Positions 1 through 8,493 of a DNA stretch of 42,524 nt are shown here, piece by piece; positions within the stretch are counted from its first letter, which is position 1; each line of letters opens with the position of its first letter. This stretch comes from Sphingobacteriales bacterium TSM_CSM (GTDB lineage Bacteria; Bacteroidota; Bacteroidia; Chitinophagales; UBA2359): positions 1 through 42,524 of the forward strand of contig MTCR01000126.1 of assembly GCA_002212725.1 (NCBI GenBank). Reading direction: 5' to 3'. A program made the translations under genes and the position numbers. The notes under the pieces were generated by a model. The model was not told the origin of the DNA. It saw nothing but the letters and a program-made list of their open reading frames with translations, and made no database searches.

Positions 1-16
1 TGAACCATAAACAAAG

Positions 17-55
17 GCCCGCAGGGAGTAAAATCCTTGCGGGCTTTTTGTTTTT
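17..55 (+). terminator. Rho-independent terminator of an off-window gene
   Basis: Bases 17-27 pair with 34-44 to make an 11-bp GC-rich stem with one G-T wobble and a 6-base loop. The run TTTTTGTTTTT follows directly. This is the layout of an intrinsic terminator reading rightwards, so a plus-strand gene probably ends just left of the window. Confidence 0.85.
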
Positions 56-59
56 CGGG

Positions 60-630
60 CATACATGATACTGTCTGCTTATGGTTATGCGCAGTCCCAG
101 GGCGGATATCGGTTATTATCAACTGTCATTCCTTCGGGGTCGGACACTTGAATCTGCACATAATTATTGCCGGTGAAAAGCATTGCTGTACCAATATCAG
201 TAAGGGAACGCAGGATTGGGATAAGATTGGGGAAAATTGGCAAACAAATAGCTGAAAACAGGAGGTTGGTTTTGGGTTCAGGTAAATTTGGAAATCGGGG
301 AAGTATATTTCATATTCGCAAAAAAAACGTCTTATAGTTCTAAAATCCTTACAAAACAAGGGTTACATATTCCCTCCCTTGAAAATGAGCTTGCCGAGAT
401 TACTCGCCTGCCCCGATTACTCGGCCGGGGGGTGTATTGCAGTGCCTCACTGCCGGTTTCATTCTTGTATGATGAAAGACCAAATAAAGCAGCAAAGAAA
501 TTTAATAAAGTTTACCCTTCTAATGAGGAGTGGGAGGGTTATTGTTATACCAACCTGGCTATGAAAGGAGTAACAGGAAGCTAAGGAAAATGACTTGGGC
601 TATCTGTTAATTGCGGTGAACAAGATGCGA
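60..630. other. Gene-poor stretch with no convincing gene
   Basis: Reading frames here are short (the best is 98 codons, 288-584, plus strand) and overlap each other in several frames. None shows a recognisable domain, signal peptide or a -7 box next to its start. A GC-rich patch at about 411-432 contains CCGATTACTCGG, a small hairpin that loosely resembles the palindrome at 40551-40566. The stretch may be decayed sequence carrying fragments of short interspersed repeats, but this is only an impression. Confidence 0.4.
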
Positions 631-1290
631 TTAAAGCGGTGCAATAACCTCGGGTGAGTTGTTGGCTGCGTGGTTTACCAGATTACTGACCGGGTAAAAT
701 TCCATGTCCATATCAGGCGTTGTTAGCATAGGAACAATATCATCGGGTTTTGCAGTAGCAGAAAGCCAGGAATCGTAGAGGTCGGGAGATAAAATAAGCG
801 GCATTCGGTTGTGTAAATGCGCAATGGAGTTAACCGGAGGAACGGTAATGATGGTAAAACTGTAGATAGTTTGTGGTGGTGTGGAAGAATTCCACTTAGA
901 CCACAAGCCGGCAAAGGCAAAAAGTTGATGGCTTGCACAGGAAATAAAAAAGGGTGATTTAACCCCATTGAAATGGTACCACTCAAAATAACCGTTAGCC
1001 GGCACTAAGCACCTTTGGTGTAGTGCCGGAAATTTAAAGGCGGGTTTTTCAAAAAGTGTTTCGGCGCGAGCATTAATCATTTTTGCCCCTATTGTAAGGT
1101 CTTTTGCCCAATGCGGAATAAGGCCCCATCGGAACAGGTGCAGTACATCGGGTTGTACATTAGTGATGACAGGCATTCGGGAAGTGGGGAAAGCATTGTA
1201 ATTCGGAACAAGCGGTTCTTCCAAAACAGATATCCGGAAAGTAGTTTTGACTTCATTTTCGGAGGCAATCAAGACATATCTTCCACACAT
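631..1290 (-). CDS. yedK: SRAP-domain protein (YedK/HMCES family)
   Basis: This 219-residue protein belongs to the SOS-response-associated peptidase family. Members trap abasic sites in single-stranded DNA as a stable thiazolidine link to the N-terminal cysteine. The sequence opens with MCGRYV, so Cys2 becomes the new N-terminus after Met removal, as the chemistry requires. The family motifs follow: NARAET, then LVPANGYFEWY with its conserved Glu, then HNRMPLIL with the conserved His. Length matches the family norm of about 220. It is encoded alone, opposite to the neighbouring CBS-domain gene, with which it shares a roughly 105-base divergent region. I saw no LexA-like operator. The family assignment is firm. 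The role in DNA-protein crosslink formation is taken from the family. Confidence 0.93.
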   Translation of the reverse strand: MCGRYVLIASENEVKTTFRISVLEEPLVPNYNAFPTSRMPVITNVQPDVLHLFRWGLIPHWAKDLTIGAKMINARAETLFEKPAFKFPALHQRCLVPANGYFEWYHFNGVKSPFFISCASHQLFAFAGLWSKWNSSTPPQTIYSFTIITVPPVNSIAHLHNRMPLILSPDLYDSWLSATAKPDDIVPMLTTPDMDMEFYPVSNLVNHAANNSPEVIAPL

Positions 1291-1367
1291 AACACCATTT
1301 TATTAAAAAGCGAAGAATAATTTGTATGATTTTCTGGGATTACAGGTGTAAGTTAAACACTTTTTAA

Positions 1368-1375
1368 TAAATTTG
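1368..1375 (+). promoter_or_regulatory. Bacteroidota -7 box
   Basis: TAAATTTG matches the Bacteroidota -7 consensus TAnnTTTG and lies 21 bases before the start codon at 1397. No clear -33 element is visible. Confidence 0.5.
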
Positions 1376-1396
1376 GTAAGATAAAACAAACAAATT

Positions 1397-3325
1397 ATGG
1401 GAAGTGATAAAGTTTCGTTGATGCGGAAAGATGCATTACAGGAGTTTGTGGTACACATACTTCGGGATTTGAAGGCATTGGAAAAAATGTTGCAACAAGG
1501 CATGTTTGAAAGTGATGTGATACGCATTGGTGCCGAACAGGAATTATGCCTGATTGATAAAAACTGGAAACCGGCCATGATTAATATGCAAGTGCTGGAG
1601 CGGGCAAACAACAAGGCAGTTACCACCGAACTGGCACAGTTTAATCTGGAAATGAACATAGAGCCACAGATATTTACCGACAGGTGCCTGGGCAACCTGG
1701 AGTTGGAAATTGACCGTTTGGTGAATATACTTAAAGAAACTGCAGGTGAATTTGATGCGGGAGTAATTTTAACCGGAATTTTACCAACCGTTCGGAAACA
1801 CGACTTAAACGACATGTATTTAACTCCGAAAGTGCGGTACAGAGCGCTGATGGACGCGCTGCGCGAACAACGGGGCGGCAATGTGGAATTGAAGATTCAG
1901 GGAATAGATGAATTAATTACCAAACATGGCAGCATGTTGATAGAAGGTTGCAATACCGGTTTTCAGGTACACCTGCAGGTAGCTTCGCATGAGTTTGCGC
2001 AGAAGTATAATATTGCACAAGCCATCACAGGTCCGGTATTATCTGTTGCCACTAATTCGCCGTTGTTGTTTGGACAAAGGTTGTGGCACGAAACCCGCAT
2101 TGCACTGTTTCAGCAATCTGTTGATGTGCGCACCGCGGGCGATAACCTGCGCACCCGCAGCGCACGTGTTATGTTTGGAAACTCGTGGGTGGAAGGTTCA
2201 ATATTAGACATTTACCGCGAAGACATTATGCGATTCAGAGTGCTGCTCACCAGCAGCGAAGAAGTGGAAGACCCCTTTGAAGTATTGGAAAGGGGTGGAA
2301 TTCCAACGCTGAAAGCCTTGCAGGTACACAATTCAACGGTGTACCGCTGGAACCGCCCCTGCTACGGAATTACCGACGGAAAACCACATTTGCGCATTGA
2401 AAACAGGGTATTCCCATCGGGGCCAACAATAAAAGATGAAATAGCCAACTCAGCATTATGGTTGGGATTAATGAACGGATTGAGCGATTATTATCCGGAT
2501 ATTACCAAACAACTGGAATTTGAAGATGCGAAATCCAACTTTTTAATGGCAGCCCGAAACGGAATAAATACCACATTTTCCTGGGTAAACGGCAGAAAAG
2601 TACATGCTCCAACGTTAATATTGGAAGAGTTGGTGCCCATTGCCATAGAGGGGTTGCGAAAAGCTAAAATTGACGATGATGATATTGGTTATTATATGGG
2701 TATTATTGAACAACGGGTAAAACTGGGGCAAACGCCTTCGCAATGGATGCTGAAATCATATAACCAATTATTGAAAGAAACCTCGAAAGAGGAAGCCCGC
2801 TCTGCCATTACCGCCTCTATTGTAACCCAGCAGCAAACCGATAAGGCGGTGCATGAGTGGGAATTGGCCAGCTTGCATGCAATTGCAGGGTGGAACCCCA
2901 ATAACCTGATAGTGGAAGATTTTATGCAAACCGATTTGTTTACCGTTTATGAAGATGATGCCATTGAACTGGTGTCGGAAATAATGGATTGGCAACGGCT
3001 GAAATATGTGCCCGTGGAAAACCAGAATGGTAAATTGGTGGGCTTGGTTACTGCCCGATTGGTGCTAAGACACCTGCTCCAGCAATGCTATCAAACTATA
3101 GAACACCAGCAGACTAAGCGGTATAAAGTAGTTGATATAATGATAAAAGACCCCATAACCATAGGACCCGATGAAAGCCTGAAAAAAGCACTCGACCTGA
3201 TGCAAACAAACAAAATAGGTTGCTTGCCCGTTGTTAGAAAAGGTGAACTGTTGGGCATAATTACCGAGCAGGACTATCTTAAAGTAGCCGGAAGGCTCAT
3301 TTACAACACAAAAAAAGAGATGTAA
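1397..3325 (+). CDS. Glutamate-cysteine-ligase-like (GCS2) protein with two C-terminal CBS domains
   Basis: The 642-residue protein has two parts. Residues about 25-490 resemble the GCS2/carboxylate-amine ligase superfamily, with the signature IGAEQELCLID at 44-54 and later a GNSWVEGS stretch. Residues about 506-577 and 578-642 are a tandem pair of CBS domains, the second with GCLPVVRKGELLGIITEQD. CBS pairs normally bind adenine nucleotides and regulate an attached enzyme. The likely reading is an ATP-dependent ligase that joins glutamate to an amine and is gated by energy charge, but the substrate cannot be told from sequence. Whether it makes gamma-glutamylcysteine is unknown, and no glutathione synthetase gene is nearby. 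The ATG at 1397 follows a -7 box and has no Shine-Dalgarno sequence, as is usual in this phylum. Confidence 0.85.
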   Translation: MGSDKVSLMRKDALQEFVVHILRDLKALEKMLQQGMFESDVIRIGAEQELCLIDKNWKPAMINMQVLERANNKAVTTELAQFNLEMNIEPQIFTDRCLGNLELEIDRLVNILKETAGEFDAGVILTGILPTVRKHDLNDMYLTPKVRYRALMDALREQRGGNVELKIQGIDELITKHGSMLIEGCNTGFQVHLQVASHEFAQKYNIAQAITGPVLSVATNSPLLFGQRLWHETRIALFQQSVDVRTAGDNLRTRSARVMFGNSWVEGSILDIYREDIMRFRVLLTSSEEVEDPFEVLERGGIPTLKALQVHNSTVYRWNRPCYGITDGKPHLRIENRVFPSGPTIKDEIANSALWLGLMNGLSDYYPDITKQLEFEDAKSNFLMAARNGINTTFSWVNGRKVHAPTLILEELVPIAIEGLRKAKIDDDDIGYYMGIIEQRVKLGQTPSQWMLKSYNQLLKETSKEEARSAITASIVTQQQTDKAVHEWELASLHAIAGWNPNNLIVEDFMQTDLFTVYEDDAIELVSEIMDWQRLKYVPVENQNGKLVGLVTARLVLRHLLQQCYQTIEHQQTKRYKVVDIMIKDPITIGPDESLKKALDLMQTNKIGCLPVVRKGELLGIITEQDYLKVAGRLIYNTKKEM

Positions 3326-3405
3326 AAAGCAAATGCAGGAAAGCATAAAAATTATAGTCCTTAAAACACGGCTGATAAGTTGTGTGAAATGTTGAATTTT
3401 ATGCT

Positions 3406-3413
3406 TAACTTTG
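3406..3413 (+). promoter_or_regulatory. Bacteroidota -7 box
   Basis: TAACTTTG is an exact TAnnTTTG match and lies 44 bases before the ATG at 3458. The gene it would serve is the membrane-anchored unknown that follows. Confidence 0.55.
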
Positions 3414-3457
3414 TATAAACTTCTGAATGTTTTAAAATTTGTTTAAAAAGTAAATAT

Positions 3458-4132
3458 ATGGGAGAAGACGGTAAATCTAGTATAGGAGCAACAGCCACCA
3501 TAATTGTAGCCATAGTAGGATTGTTAACCGCAATTGTAAATATTGTTCCGAAATTGCTGGATAACATACCCAAAGAAAAAACCGAGCAAGCTACCGGGGT
3601 AAACACCGGTGGAGGCGGCCAACAATTAGATGGCAATACATCGCAACAAACCGGTACTGCACAACAACAAACCGGTAATGGCGGGTTAATGCCCGCAGGT
3701 ACCGATGCCGAAAAAGAAGCTCTTAAACAAAAACAAACACAACTGGAAGAGCAAATGCAGGAAATGAAAAAAGAGCTTGAAGCCCAAAAGAAACGCGGCA
3801 ATGCCTCATCAACTAAATCGGGAGGCGGTGGTAATGATGATGTTTATTATACACCGCCCAAAATTACCGGCATCTGGTATGTGGCGGGCTATCCGGGTAT
3901 GCAGTATAATTTTTCTCAAAGCGGCAACAACATAGCTTTTACCATGATGTACGGCGGAATGAACACCGGCGGAGGACAAGGCATACTAAGTGGTAACATA
4001 ATTCAGTTTGAAGCTATGGACCAACAAAGCACCTGGACAGGCTCTTTTCAACTTTCGCCCGATGGCAGGTCTATGAGCGGGGTTGCCTATAATGCCTATG
4101 GAACTTATACACCCATTAACCTTACCCGGTAG
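3458..4132 (+). CDS. Membrane-anchored protein with coiled coil and a C-terminal beta-rich domain, unknown function
   Basis: I do not recognise the family of this 224-residue protein. Residues about 10-31 form one hydrophobic segment (ATIIVAIVGLLTAIVNIVP), which looks like an uncleaved anchor. A Gly/Gln/Thr-rich low-complexity linker follows (about 48-80), then a short charged coiled coil (about 88-115, with KQTQLEEQMQEMKKELEAQ). The last 90 residues begin PPKITGIWYVAG and alternate short hydrophobic strands with SGNNIAF, SGNIIQF and TWTGSFQLSPDG. This pattern resembles small beta-barrel or lipocalin-like domains that report as 'extracellular ligand-binding-like', but the match is only by eye. 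The gene stands alone between the CBS gene and hemA, with its own -7 box. Confidence 0.75.
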   Translation: MGEDGKSSIGATATIIVAIVGLLTAIVNIVPKLLDNIPKEKTEQATGVNTGGGGQQLDGNTSQQTGTAQQQTGNGGLMPAGTDAEKEALKQKQTQLEEQMQEMKKELEAQKKRGNASSTKSGGGGNDDVYYTPPKITGIWYVAGYPGMQYNFSQSGNNIAFTMMYGGMNTGGGQGILSGNIIQFEAMDQQSTWTGSFQLSPDGRSMSGVAYNAYGTYTPINLTR

Positions 4133-4277
4133 CGCCCTCTCCTGACAAGACAATTGTGGAAGGTAGGCAGCAATGGCCTGTGCAGATACTGAATTTCGTG
4201 CTTATTTGGTTTTATTCTAAATAGTTCGGGCGGCTTAATATTTACATGAGTATGACACCCGAATAAAGCAACAAGCC

Positions 4278-4285
4278 TATCTTTG
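4278..4285 (+). promoter_or_regulatory. Bacteroidota -7 box for hemA
   Basis: TATCTTTG matches TAnnTTTG exactly and lies 26 bases before the GTG start at 4312, so the 5' leader would be short. Confidence 0.6.
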
Positions 4286-4311
4286 CATTCTATTTAAACC
4301 AACCCTAGCCA

Positions 4312-5571
4312 GTGAACCATTTCAGCGTAATTACCATCACGCACAAATCGGCCAATATTAACCATATAGGTCGCTATATTCCTTCTTTTAGCAGCAATGC
4401 ACAAGAACTAAGCGATACCCTGCACAAAATAAAATACGACCTTGGCATTGCAGAGTTGCTCTACTTGGCCACCTGTAACCGGTTAACGTTTTTTCTGGTT
4501 CAGGAAAACATGGAAATAAACCGCGATTACCTGCTCCGGTTTTTTGCACACCTGCATCCCAACATTCCGGCGCACTGCCTGAGCGACATGGCAGACTTAG
4601 TACATGTGTATCGCGGAACCGAAGCCGTTAAGCATATTTTTGAAGTAGCAGCCTCTTTAGATTCGCTGGTAGTTGGCGAGCGGGAAATTTTACGGCAACT
4701 AAAAGATGCCTACGACTTTTGCAGCGAGCAAAAACTTACCGGAGATAACATACGACTGGCATTGAAAACAGCAATTCCGCTTGCTAAAGAAATATATACT
4801 CATACCCGAATTGGTGAAAACAGTGTATCGGTGGTATCGTTGGCAATGCAGCAACTCATGTCCCTGCAGCCCGATAAAAGTGCCCGCGTGTTGATGATTG
4901 GCGCCGGACAAACCAATAACCTGGTGTCCAAATTATTGCTTGCACACGGTTTTAATGATTTTACCGTTTTTAACCGCACCCTCGGAAATGCCGAACACCT
5001 GGCCCGTAAAATAAACGGACAGGCTTTTACCCTGGCAGACCTTGCCCATTATGGCAATGGTTTTGATATTATTGTGTCATGCACCGGCGCAACAGAACCA
5101 ATTATTACCGAAACCGTGTACCGGCACCTGTTGGGTACCGAAACCAACCCCAAAATAATTGTTGACCTTGCAGTTCCAAATGATGTGGCAGGTGCAGTAA
5201 GAACAAATTACCCCGTTCATTATATAGAAGTGGAGCAACTGCGCCAACTTGCCGAAACCAACCTGAACCTGCGCAAAGAGGAAGTGGTAAAAGCAAAAGA
5301 ACTGGTAGCCCAAAAATTAGAAGAGTTTAAATTACTCATGCGGCACCGCCGCGTAGAAAGAGGTATGGCAGTAATACCCGGGCAAATAAAGGAAATTAAA
5401 GAAAAAGCACTGAACACCGTATTTCAAAAAGAAATTGCCCAACTTGACGATAAGTCGAAAGAATTGCTGCAGAAAGTAATCGGATATCTTGAACAAAAAT
5501 ATATCGGCATACCCATAAAGGTTGCCAAAAATGTACTTACCGAAGAACTTTCGGCTACCGAACCGTTGTAG
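4312..5571 (+). CDS. hemA: Glutamyl-tRNA reductase
   Basis: HemA reduces glutamyl-tRNA(Glu) with NADPH to glutamate-1-semialdehyde, the first committed step of C5-pathway tetrapyrrole synthesis. The 419-residue length is standard. The catalytic domain has the nucleophile Cys55 in LYLATCNRLTFF. The substrate-site signature appears as AASLDSLVVGEREILRQLKDAY. The NADPH domain has VLMIGAGQTNNLV, and the C-terminal helical region (about 310-419) matches the dimerisation domain. The start is GTG: homologues begin a few residues before the 'ITHKSA' strand, and no better ATG is present. A -7 box sits 26 bases upstream. No other haem gene (hemC, hemD, hemL) is adjacent, so the gene is separated from its pathway here. 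It ends opposite the methyltransferase gene. Confidence 0.97.
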   Translation: MNHFSVITITHKSANINHIGRYIPSFSSNAQELSDTLHKIKYDLGIAELLYLATCNRLTFFLVQENMEINRDYLLRFFAHLHPNIPAHCLSDMADLVHVYRGTEAVKHIFEVAASLDSLVVGEREILRQLKDAYDFCSEQKLTGDNIRLALKTAIPLAKEIYTHTRIGENSVSVVSLAMQQLMSLQPDKSARVLMIGAGQTNNLVSKLLLAHGFNDFTVFNRTLGNAEHLARKINGQAFTLADLAHYGNGFDIIVSCTGATEPIITETVYRHLLGTETNPKIIVDLAVPNDVAGAVRTNYPVHYIEVEQLRQLAETNLNLRKEEVVKAKELVAQKLEEFKLLMRHRRVERGMAVIPGQIKEIKEKALNTVFQKEIAQLDDKSKELLQKVIGYLEQKYIGIPIKVAKNVLTEELSATEPL

Positions 5572-5576
5572 ATTGC

Positions 5577-5592
5577 TTTCATAATTATGAAA
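5577..5592. terminator. AT-rich palindrome between convergent genes
   Basis: TTTCATAATTATGAAA is a perfect 16-bp palindrome in the 49-base gap between the 3' ends of hemA (+) and the methyltransferase gene (-). It could act as a weak bidirectional terminator, but it is AT-rich and has no long T run. Confidence 0.35.
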
Positions 5593-5620
5593 TCAGACAA
5601 CAGGGCAGGGCAGAAGCAGC

Positions 5621-6367
5621 TTAGTCAAGTATAAATGCCCGCATAAATACCGGAAACGCTACCGTGCGCACCAGTCCGGCATTGCCCCATGCTTCCAGTA
5701 ATTGTTCATATACAAGCTCCAAAGGGTTTTGCCCATGTTGTTGCAGGTACTTTTGCGTAGCCGACCAACTGTTTAAGAAGCCGGTAAATTGCGATAAATT
5801 GTATTGAACCTCCATGCGAAACATGGGTGCCGGTGTTTCGGTAAACGGAAAAGGAACTGAAGCATAGCGGGTTTCAACATAAGCGCGCTCTTTTGCCCAA
5901 AAGCCGTCTAAAATTTGGTTGTAGTAGTGCATAAAAACAGCATCAACCCCGGGCGTAACCTCGCATAGTTCATAACCCCATACAGCCAGCACCGAACCCG
6001 GTTTACCAACCCGGCGCACCTCGGTAAAAAACGCATCAAAATTAAACCAGTGCAATGCCTGTGCAACCGTTATCAGGTCGGTGCTGTGTGCGGTTAAGCC
6101 GCTGTTTTCGGCAGTGGCAACGCGGTATTGTATGTTGGAGCGTGCAGTTGCATGGTTTATTTGCGATTGGCTGGCATCGGTAGCAAAAACCTCCTTAAAA
6201 TGCTGTGCCAGCGCCACGGCAACCTGCCCGTTTCCGGTGGCGCAATCCCAAGCTGTTTGGCGGCCGGGTGTAAGGTGCAGCAGGTAGTCATACAGGGCAT
6301 CGGGGTATAAAGGCCGGTACTTAGCGTAAACATCGGCCTGTATTGAAAAATAATCTTTAAAGTTCAT
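5621..6367 (-). CDS. Class I SAM-dependent methyltransferase
   Basis: The 248-residue protein has the Rossmann-type methyltransferase fold. It opens MNFKDYFSIQADVYAKYRP, typical of the Methyltransf_11/trans-aconitate-methyltransferase-like group. Motif I is at about 40-49 (WDCATGNGQV), an acidic strand end follows (VFATDAS), and motif IV/post-IV is ITVAQALHWFNFDAFF. The substrate is unknown. I place the start at 6367. An upstream in-frame start at 6394 would add nine residues, but that start lies inside the hairpin at 6383-6424 and the extra residues do not resemble the family. The gene lies downstream of the RDD-protein gene on the same strand, with the hairpin between them. Confidence 0.88.
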   Translation of the reverse strand: MNFKDYFSIQADVYAKYRPLYPDALYDYLLHLTPGRQTAWDCATGNGQVAVALAQHFKEVFATDASQSQINHATARSNIQYRVATAENSGLTAHSTDLITVAQALHWFNFDAFFTEVRRVGKPGSVLAVWGYELCEVTPGVDAVFMHYYNQILDGFWAKERAYVETRYASVPFPFTETPAPMFRMEVQYNLSQFTGFLNSWSATQKYLQQHGQNPLELVYEQLLEAWGNAGLVRTVAFPVFMRAFILD

Positions 6368-6382
6368 GGTTAAAGAAAGGTA

Positions 6383-6424
6383 TTCACCAAACAAGGGTTA
6401 CAACAGCAACCCTTGTTTGGTGAA
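6383..6424 (-). terminator. Perfect 17-bp inverted repeat between two minus-strand genes
   Basis: Bases 6383-6399 and 6408-6424 are perfect inverted repeats of 17 bp around an 8-base loop. Read on the minus strand the hairpin comes directly after the RDD gene and is followed by the T-rich stretch ACCTTTCTTTAACC. This fits a terminator for the RDD transcript. It ends about 16 bases before the methyltransferase start, so it could also affect that gene's leader. Confidence 0.65.
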
Positions 6425-6445
6425 GATGAAAAACATGCAACCGGG

Positions 6446-7234
6446 TTACCTGTCTTTTACCTCTACCACTAAGCAGCCGGTAATAAGGTCGTGCAGTGCC
6501 TGGCGTTTTTCGGTAAAAAAGGCCATAAAGAAGCCGATGAGCAGCGTCATCCAACTCAGTATTTTGGCAAAAAAGCGCCCCGATGCCTTGCCAAAGCTAA
6601 GCCGGCGGCCTTTTAAATCGGTAACTTTTAGGCCCATCATGCGCTTACCAATGGTAGCCTGCCTTTCAGAACTTTCCATAAGGGCAAAATACAGCCACCA
6701 TATTACCCAGTTCCAACTTGCCGATTGCCAGCCAAACAGCCTGAGCAGTAATATTAAAAACACCCAGTCTATCATAAAGGCAATTATGCGCTTACTGGCA
6801 TCAGCATATTCAATAACATACGGGCCGGTTCCGCCGCCGGCAGCTACTGCGCCTTCGGCCGCCACTTCTGCCATAGGTGCGTTTTGGGTTTTGGTTTGCC
6901 ATTGCGTGGCGGTTTCGTGGCGGCGGGTATTCCGGTAGTCGCTGGAGGCAGGTATTTTAAACGCCGGTTTTACATAATTCCAGTAAAAGGTATCAACGTT
7001 TACTTTAATAAATTCTTCCAGTGTTTGTTCGGGGTTAATGGGTTCGGTTTGTTTGGTATTGGGGTTAATAAAGCACAAATCCCAGTCGCCTTCAAACAAA
7101 CCCGAACTGATACGTTTGGCGCTGCGCACAATGTCGTCAAAAGAGTTGTTAACACCGGCAACAATATGCACCTCTTTGTTTTTAGATTTGTCAATGAGCA
7201 CAATAGGCTCCATAGGCAGTTGAAGTTCTTCCAT
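6446..7234 (-). CDS. RDD-family membrane protein with a soluble N-terminal region
   Basis: The 262-residue protein ends in an RDD domain (about 148-262). The signature Arg and Asp appear in ASKRIIAFMIDWVFLILLL, the second helix is NWVIWWLYFALME, and the conserved loop QATIGKRMMGLKVTDLKGR follows. The last helix is followed by EKRQALHDLITG, also typical. RDD proteins are small integral membrane proteins, some with Na+/H+ antiport activity, but most have no assigned role. The first 130 residues are soluble and unusual: a charged region with DWDLCFINP and an Ala/Gly-rich linker. They do not resemble a family I know. A near match to the -7 box (TTACTTTG, minus strand, 7271-7278) lies upstream. 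Confidence 0.85.
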   Translation of the reverse strand: MEELQLPMEPIVLIDKSKNKEVHIVAGVNNSFDDIVRSAKRISSGLFEGDWDLCFINPNTKQTEPINPEQTLEEFIKVNVDTFYWNYVKPAFKIPASSDYRNTRRHETATQWQTKTQNAPMAEVAAEGAVAAGGGTGPYVIEYADASKRIIAFMIDWVFLILLLRLFGWQSASWNWVIWWLYFALMESSERQATIGKRMMGLKVTDLKGRRLSFGKASGRFFAKILSWMTLLIGFFMAFFTEKRQALHDLITGCLVVEVKDR

Positions 7235-7368
7235 ATCGGGTATAAAATGAGTGTTTAAAATTGATTACACCAAAGTAAGTAGGAAATTTCAACAAAAAGT
7301 TTCATTATGGCGCAAAAAAATAAGCGAAAAAAACACTACAGGTGTTCATTAAGAAAAATAACGCAACC

Positions 7369-8430
7369 ATGTTTACCAATTTAACCGTTATAGAACTGGC
7401 AAGTGTACTGGCCGGCCCCGCCGTGGGTATGTTTTTTGCCGAAATGGGCGCTAAAGTAGTAAAGGTAGAAAATAAATACGCCGGAGGCGATATTACCCGA
7501 ACCTGGAAACTGCCCGCCGAACTGCCCGAAGCGCTTTCGGCCTACTATTGCAGCGTAAACTGGCATAAAGAAACCATTTTTGCCGATTTGCTGCTTGAAC
7601 CCGACCGGCAGCAGGTGTATGCCTTGCTGCAAACTGCCGATGTGGTAATTACCAACTTTAAACACGGCGACGATGTTAAGTTTGACATGGATTATGATAC
7701 CCTGAAACAAATAAACCCCCGCCTCATTTACGGGCAAATTACCGCTTTTGGACCCGATTCCGACCGTGTAGGGTTTGATGTTATTCTGCAGGCCGAATCG
7801 GGGTTTATGTACATGACCGGCACACCCCAAAGTGGCCCCATGAAAATGCCCGTAGCCCTCATTGACCTGCTGGCCGCCCATCAGCTCAAAGAGGGCATTC
7901 TGGCGGCGCTGTGGCAACGCGAAAAAACAGGCCTGGGTTGCCGCGTTCATGTATCGTTGTTTGATGCCGCCGTTGCCTCACTGGCAAACCAGGCCACCAA
8001 CTGGCTCATGTGCGGGCATGTGCCGCAGCCTATGGGAACCCTGCACCCCAATATTGCACCCTACGGCGAAGTGTTTACCACCGCCGATGACCAGGGCATG
8101 GTACTGGCTGTGGGTTCCGATAAGCAGTTTGCCGCGCTCTGCCGCGTACTCAACCTGCCACACCTGGCAACCGATGAACGCTTTGCCCAAAACGTGAAAA
8201 GGGTAAAAAACCGCCACGAACTATACCGCCTGCTGGCTCCGGCTATTGCCCAAAATACCCGGCAGGAACTCTTGCAACAACTGGAACAGGCACAGGTGCC
8301 CGCCGGCGCTATACGAACCATGCCGCAGGTATTTGAACTGCCCGAAGCACAAGCATTGCTGCTGTACGAAACCACCCCGCAGGGGCAACCCACAACAAGG
8401 GTTAAAACGGCAGTATTTACCCTTTCCTGA
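7369..8430 (+). CDS. CoA transferase family III (CaiB/BaiF)
   Basis: The 353-residue protein belongs to the formyl-CoA/carnitine CoA transferase superfamily, which moves CoA between carboxylic acids. The N-terminus reads LTVIELASVLAGPAVGMFFAEMGAKVVKVE, the classic first segment. Also seen are INPRLIYGQITAFGP and MPVALIDLLAA, whose Asp166 is the expected acyl-anhydride-forming catalytic residue. The acyl substrate cannot be inferred. The start is placed at the ATG at 7369, which puts the family's first strand at residue 5. A GTG at 7342 would add nine poorly matching residues. The gene leads a rightward group with the OsmC-like gene and cysE, although a hairpin and a possible promoter separate it from them. 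Confidence 0.92.
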   Translation: MFTNLTVIELASVLAGPAVGMFFAEMGAKVVKVENKYAGGDITRTWKLPAELPEALSAYYCSVNWHKETIFADLLLEPDRQQVYALLQTADVVITNFKHGDDVKFDMDYDTLKQINPRLIYGQITAFGPDSDRVGFDVILQAESGFMYMTGTPQSGPMKMPVALIDLLAAHQLKEGILAALWQREKTGLGCRVHVSLFDAAVASLANQATNWLMCGHVPQPMGTLHPNIAPYGEVFTTADDQGMVLAVGSDKQFAALCRVLNLPHLATDERFAQNVKRVKNRHELYRLLAPAIAQNTRQELLQQLEQAQVPAGAIRTMPQVFELPEAQALLLYETTPQGQPTTRVKTAVFTLS

Positions 8431-8434
8431 ACCC

Positions 8435-8459
8435 GTTTTTGCCAATATTTGGTAAAAAC
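8435..8459 (+). terminator. Intercistronic hairpin after the CoA transferase gene
   Basis: GTTTTTGCCAA (8435-8445) pairs with TTGGTAAAAAC (8449-8459) through 11 pairs, including one G-T wobble, around a TAT loop. It begins four bases after the stop codon. No T run follows, so it may be an attenuator or mRNA stabiliser rather than a full terminator. Confidence 0.5.
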
Positions 8460-8469
8460 CGTATCTTGG
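8438..8469 (+). promoter_or_regulatory. Possible internal promoter for the OsmC/cysE genes
   Basis: TATCTTGG at 8462-8469 matches the -7 consensus TAnnTTTG with one mismatch. TTTG at 8438-8441 lies 20 bases upstream, the expected -33 spacing. The -33 would sit in the left arm of the hairpin. If used, the transcript would begin just before the pyrimidine repeat. Confidence 0.4.
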
Positions 8470-8493
8470 CAACAAAATATTTAAAGCAGCACC

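Noticed and set aside
288..584. 98-codon open frame in the first intergenic stretch
   Set aside because: It overlaps other frames of similar quality and has no domain, signal peptide or -7 box; its residues look like translated non-coding DNA.
6368..6394. Longer N-terminus for the methyltransferase
   Set aside because: The upstream start lies inside a perfect hairpin, and the family sequence begins at the ATG at 6367.
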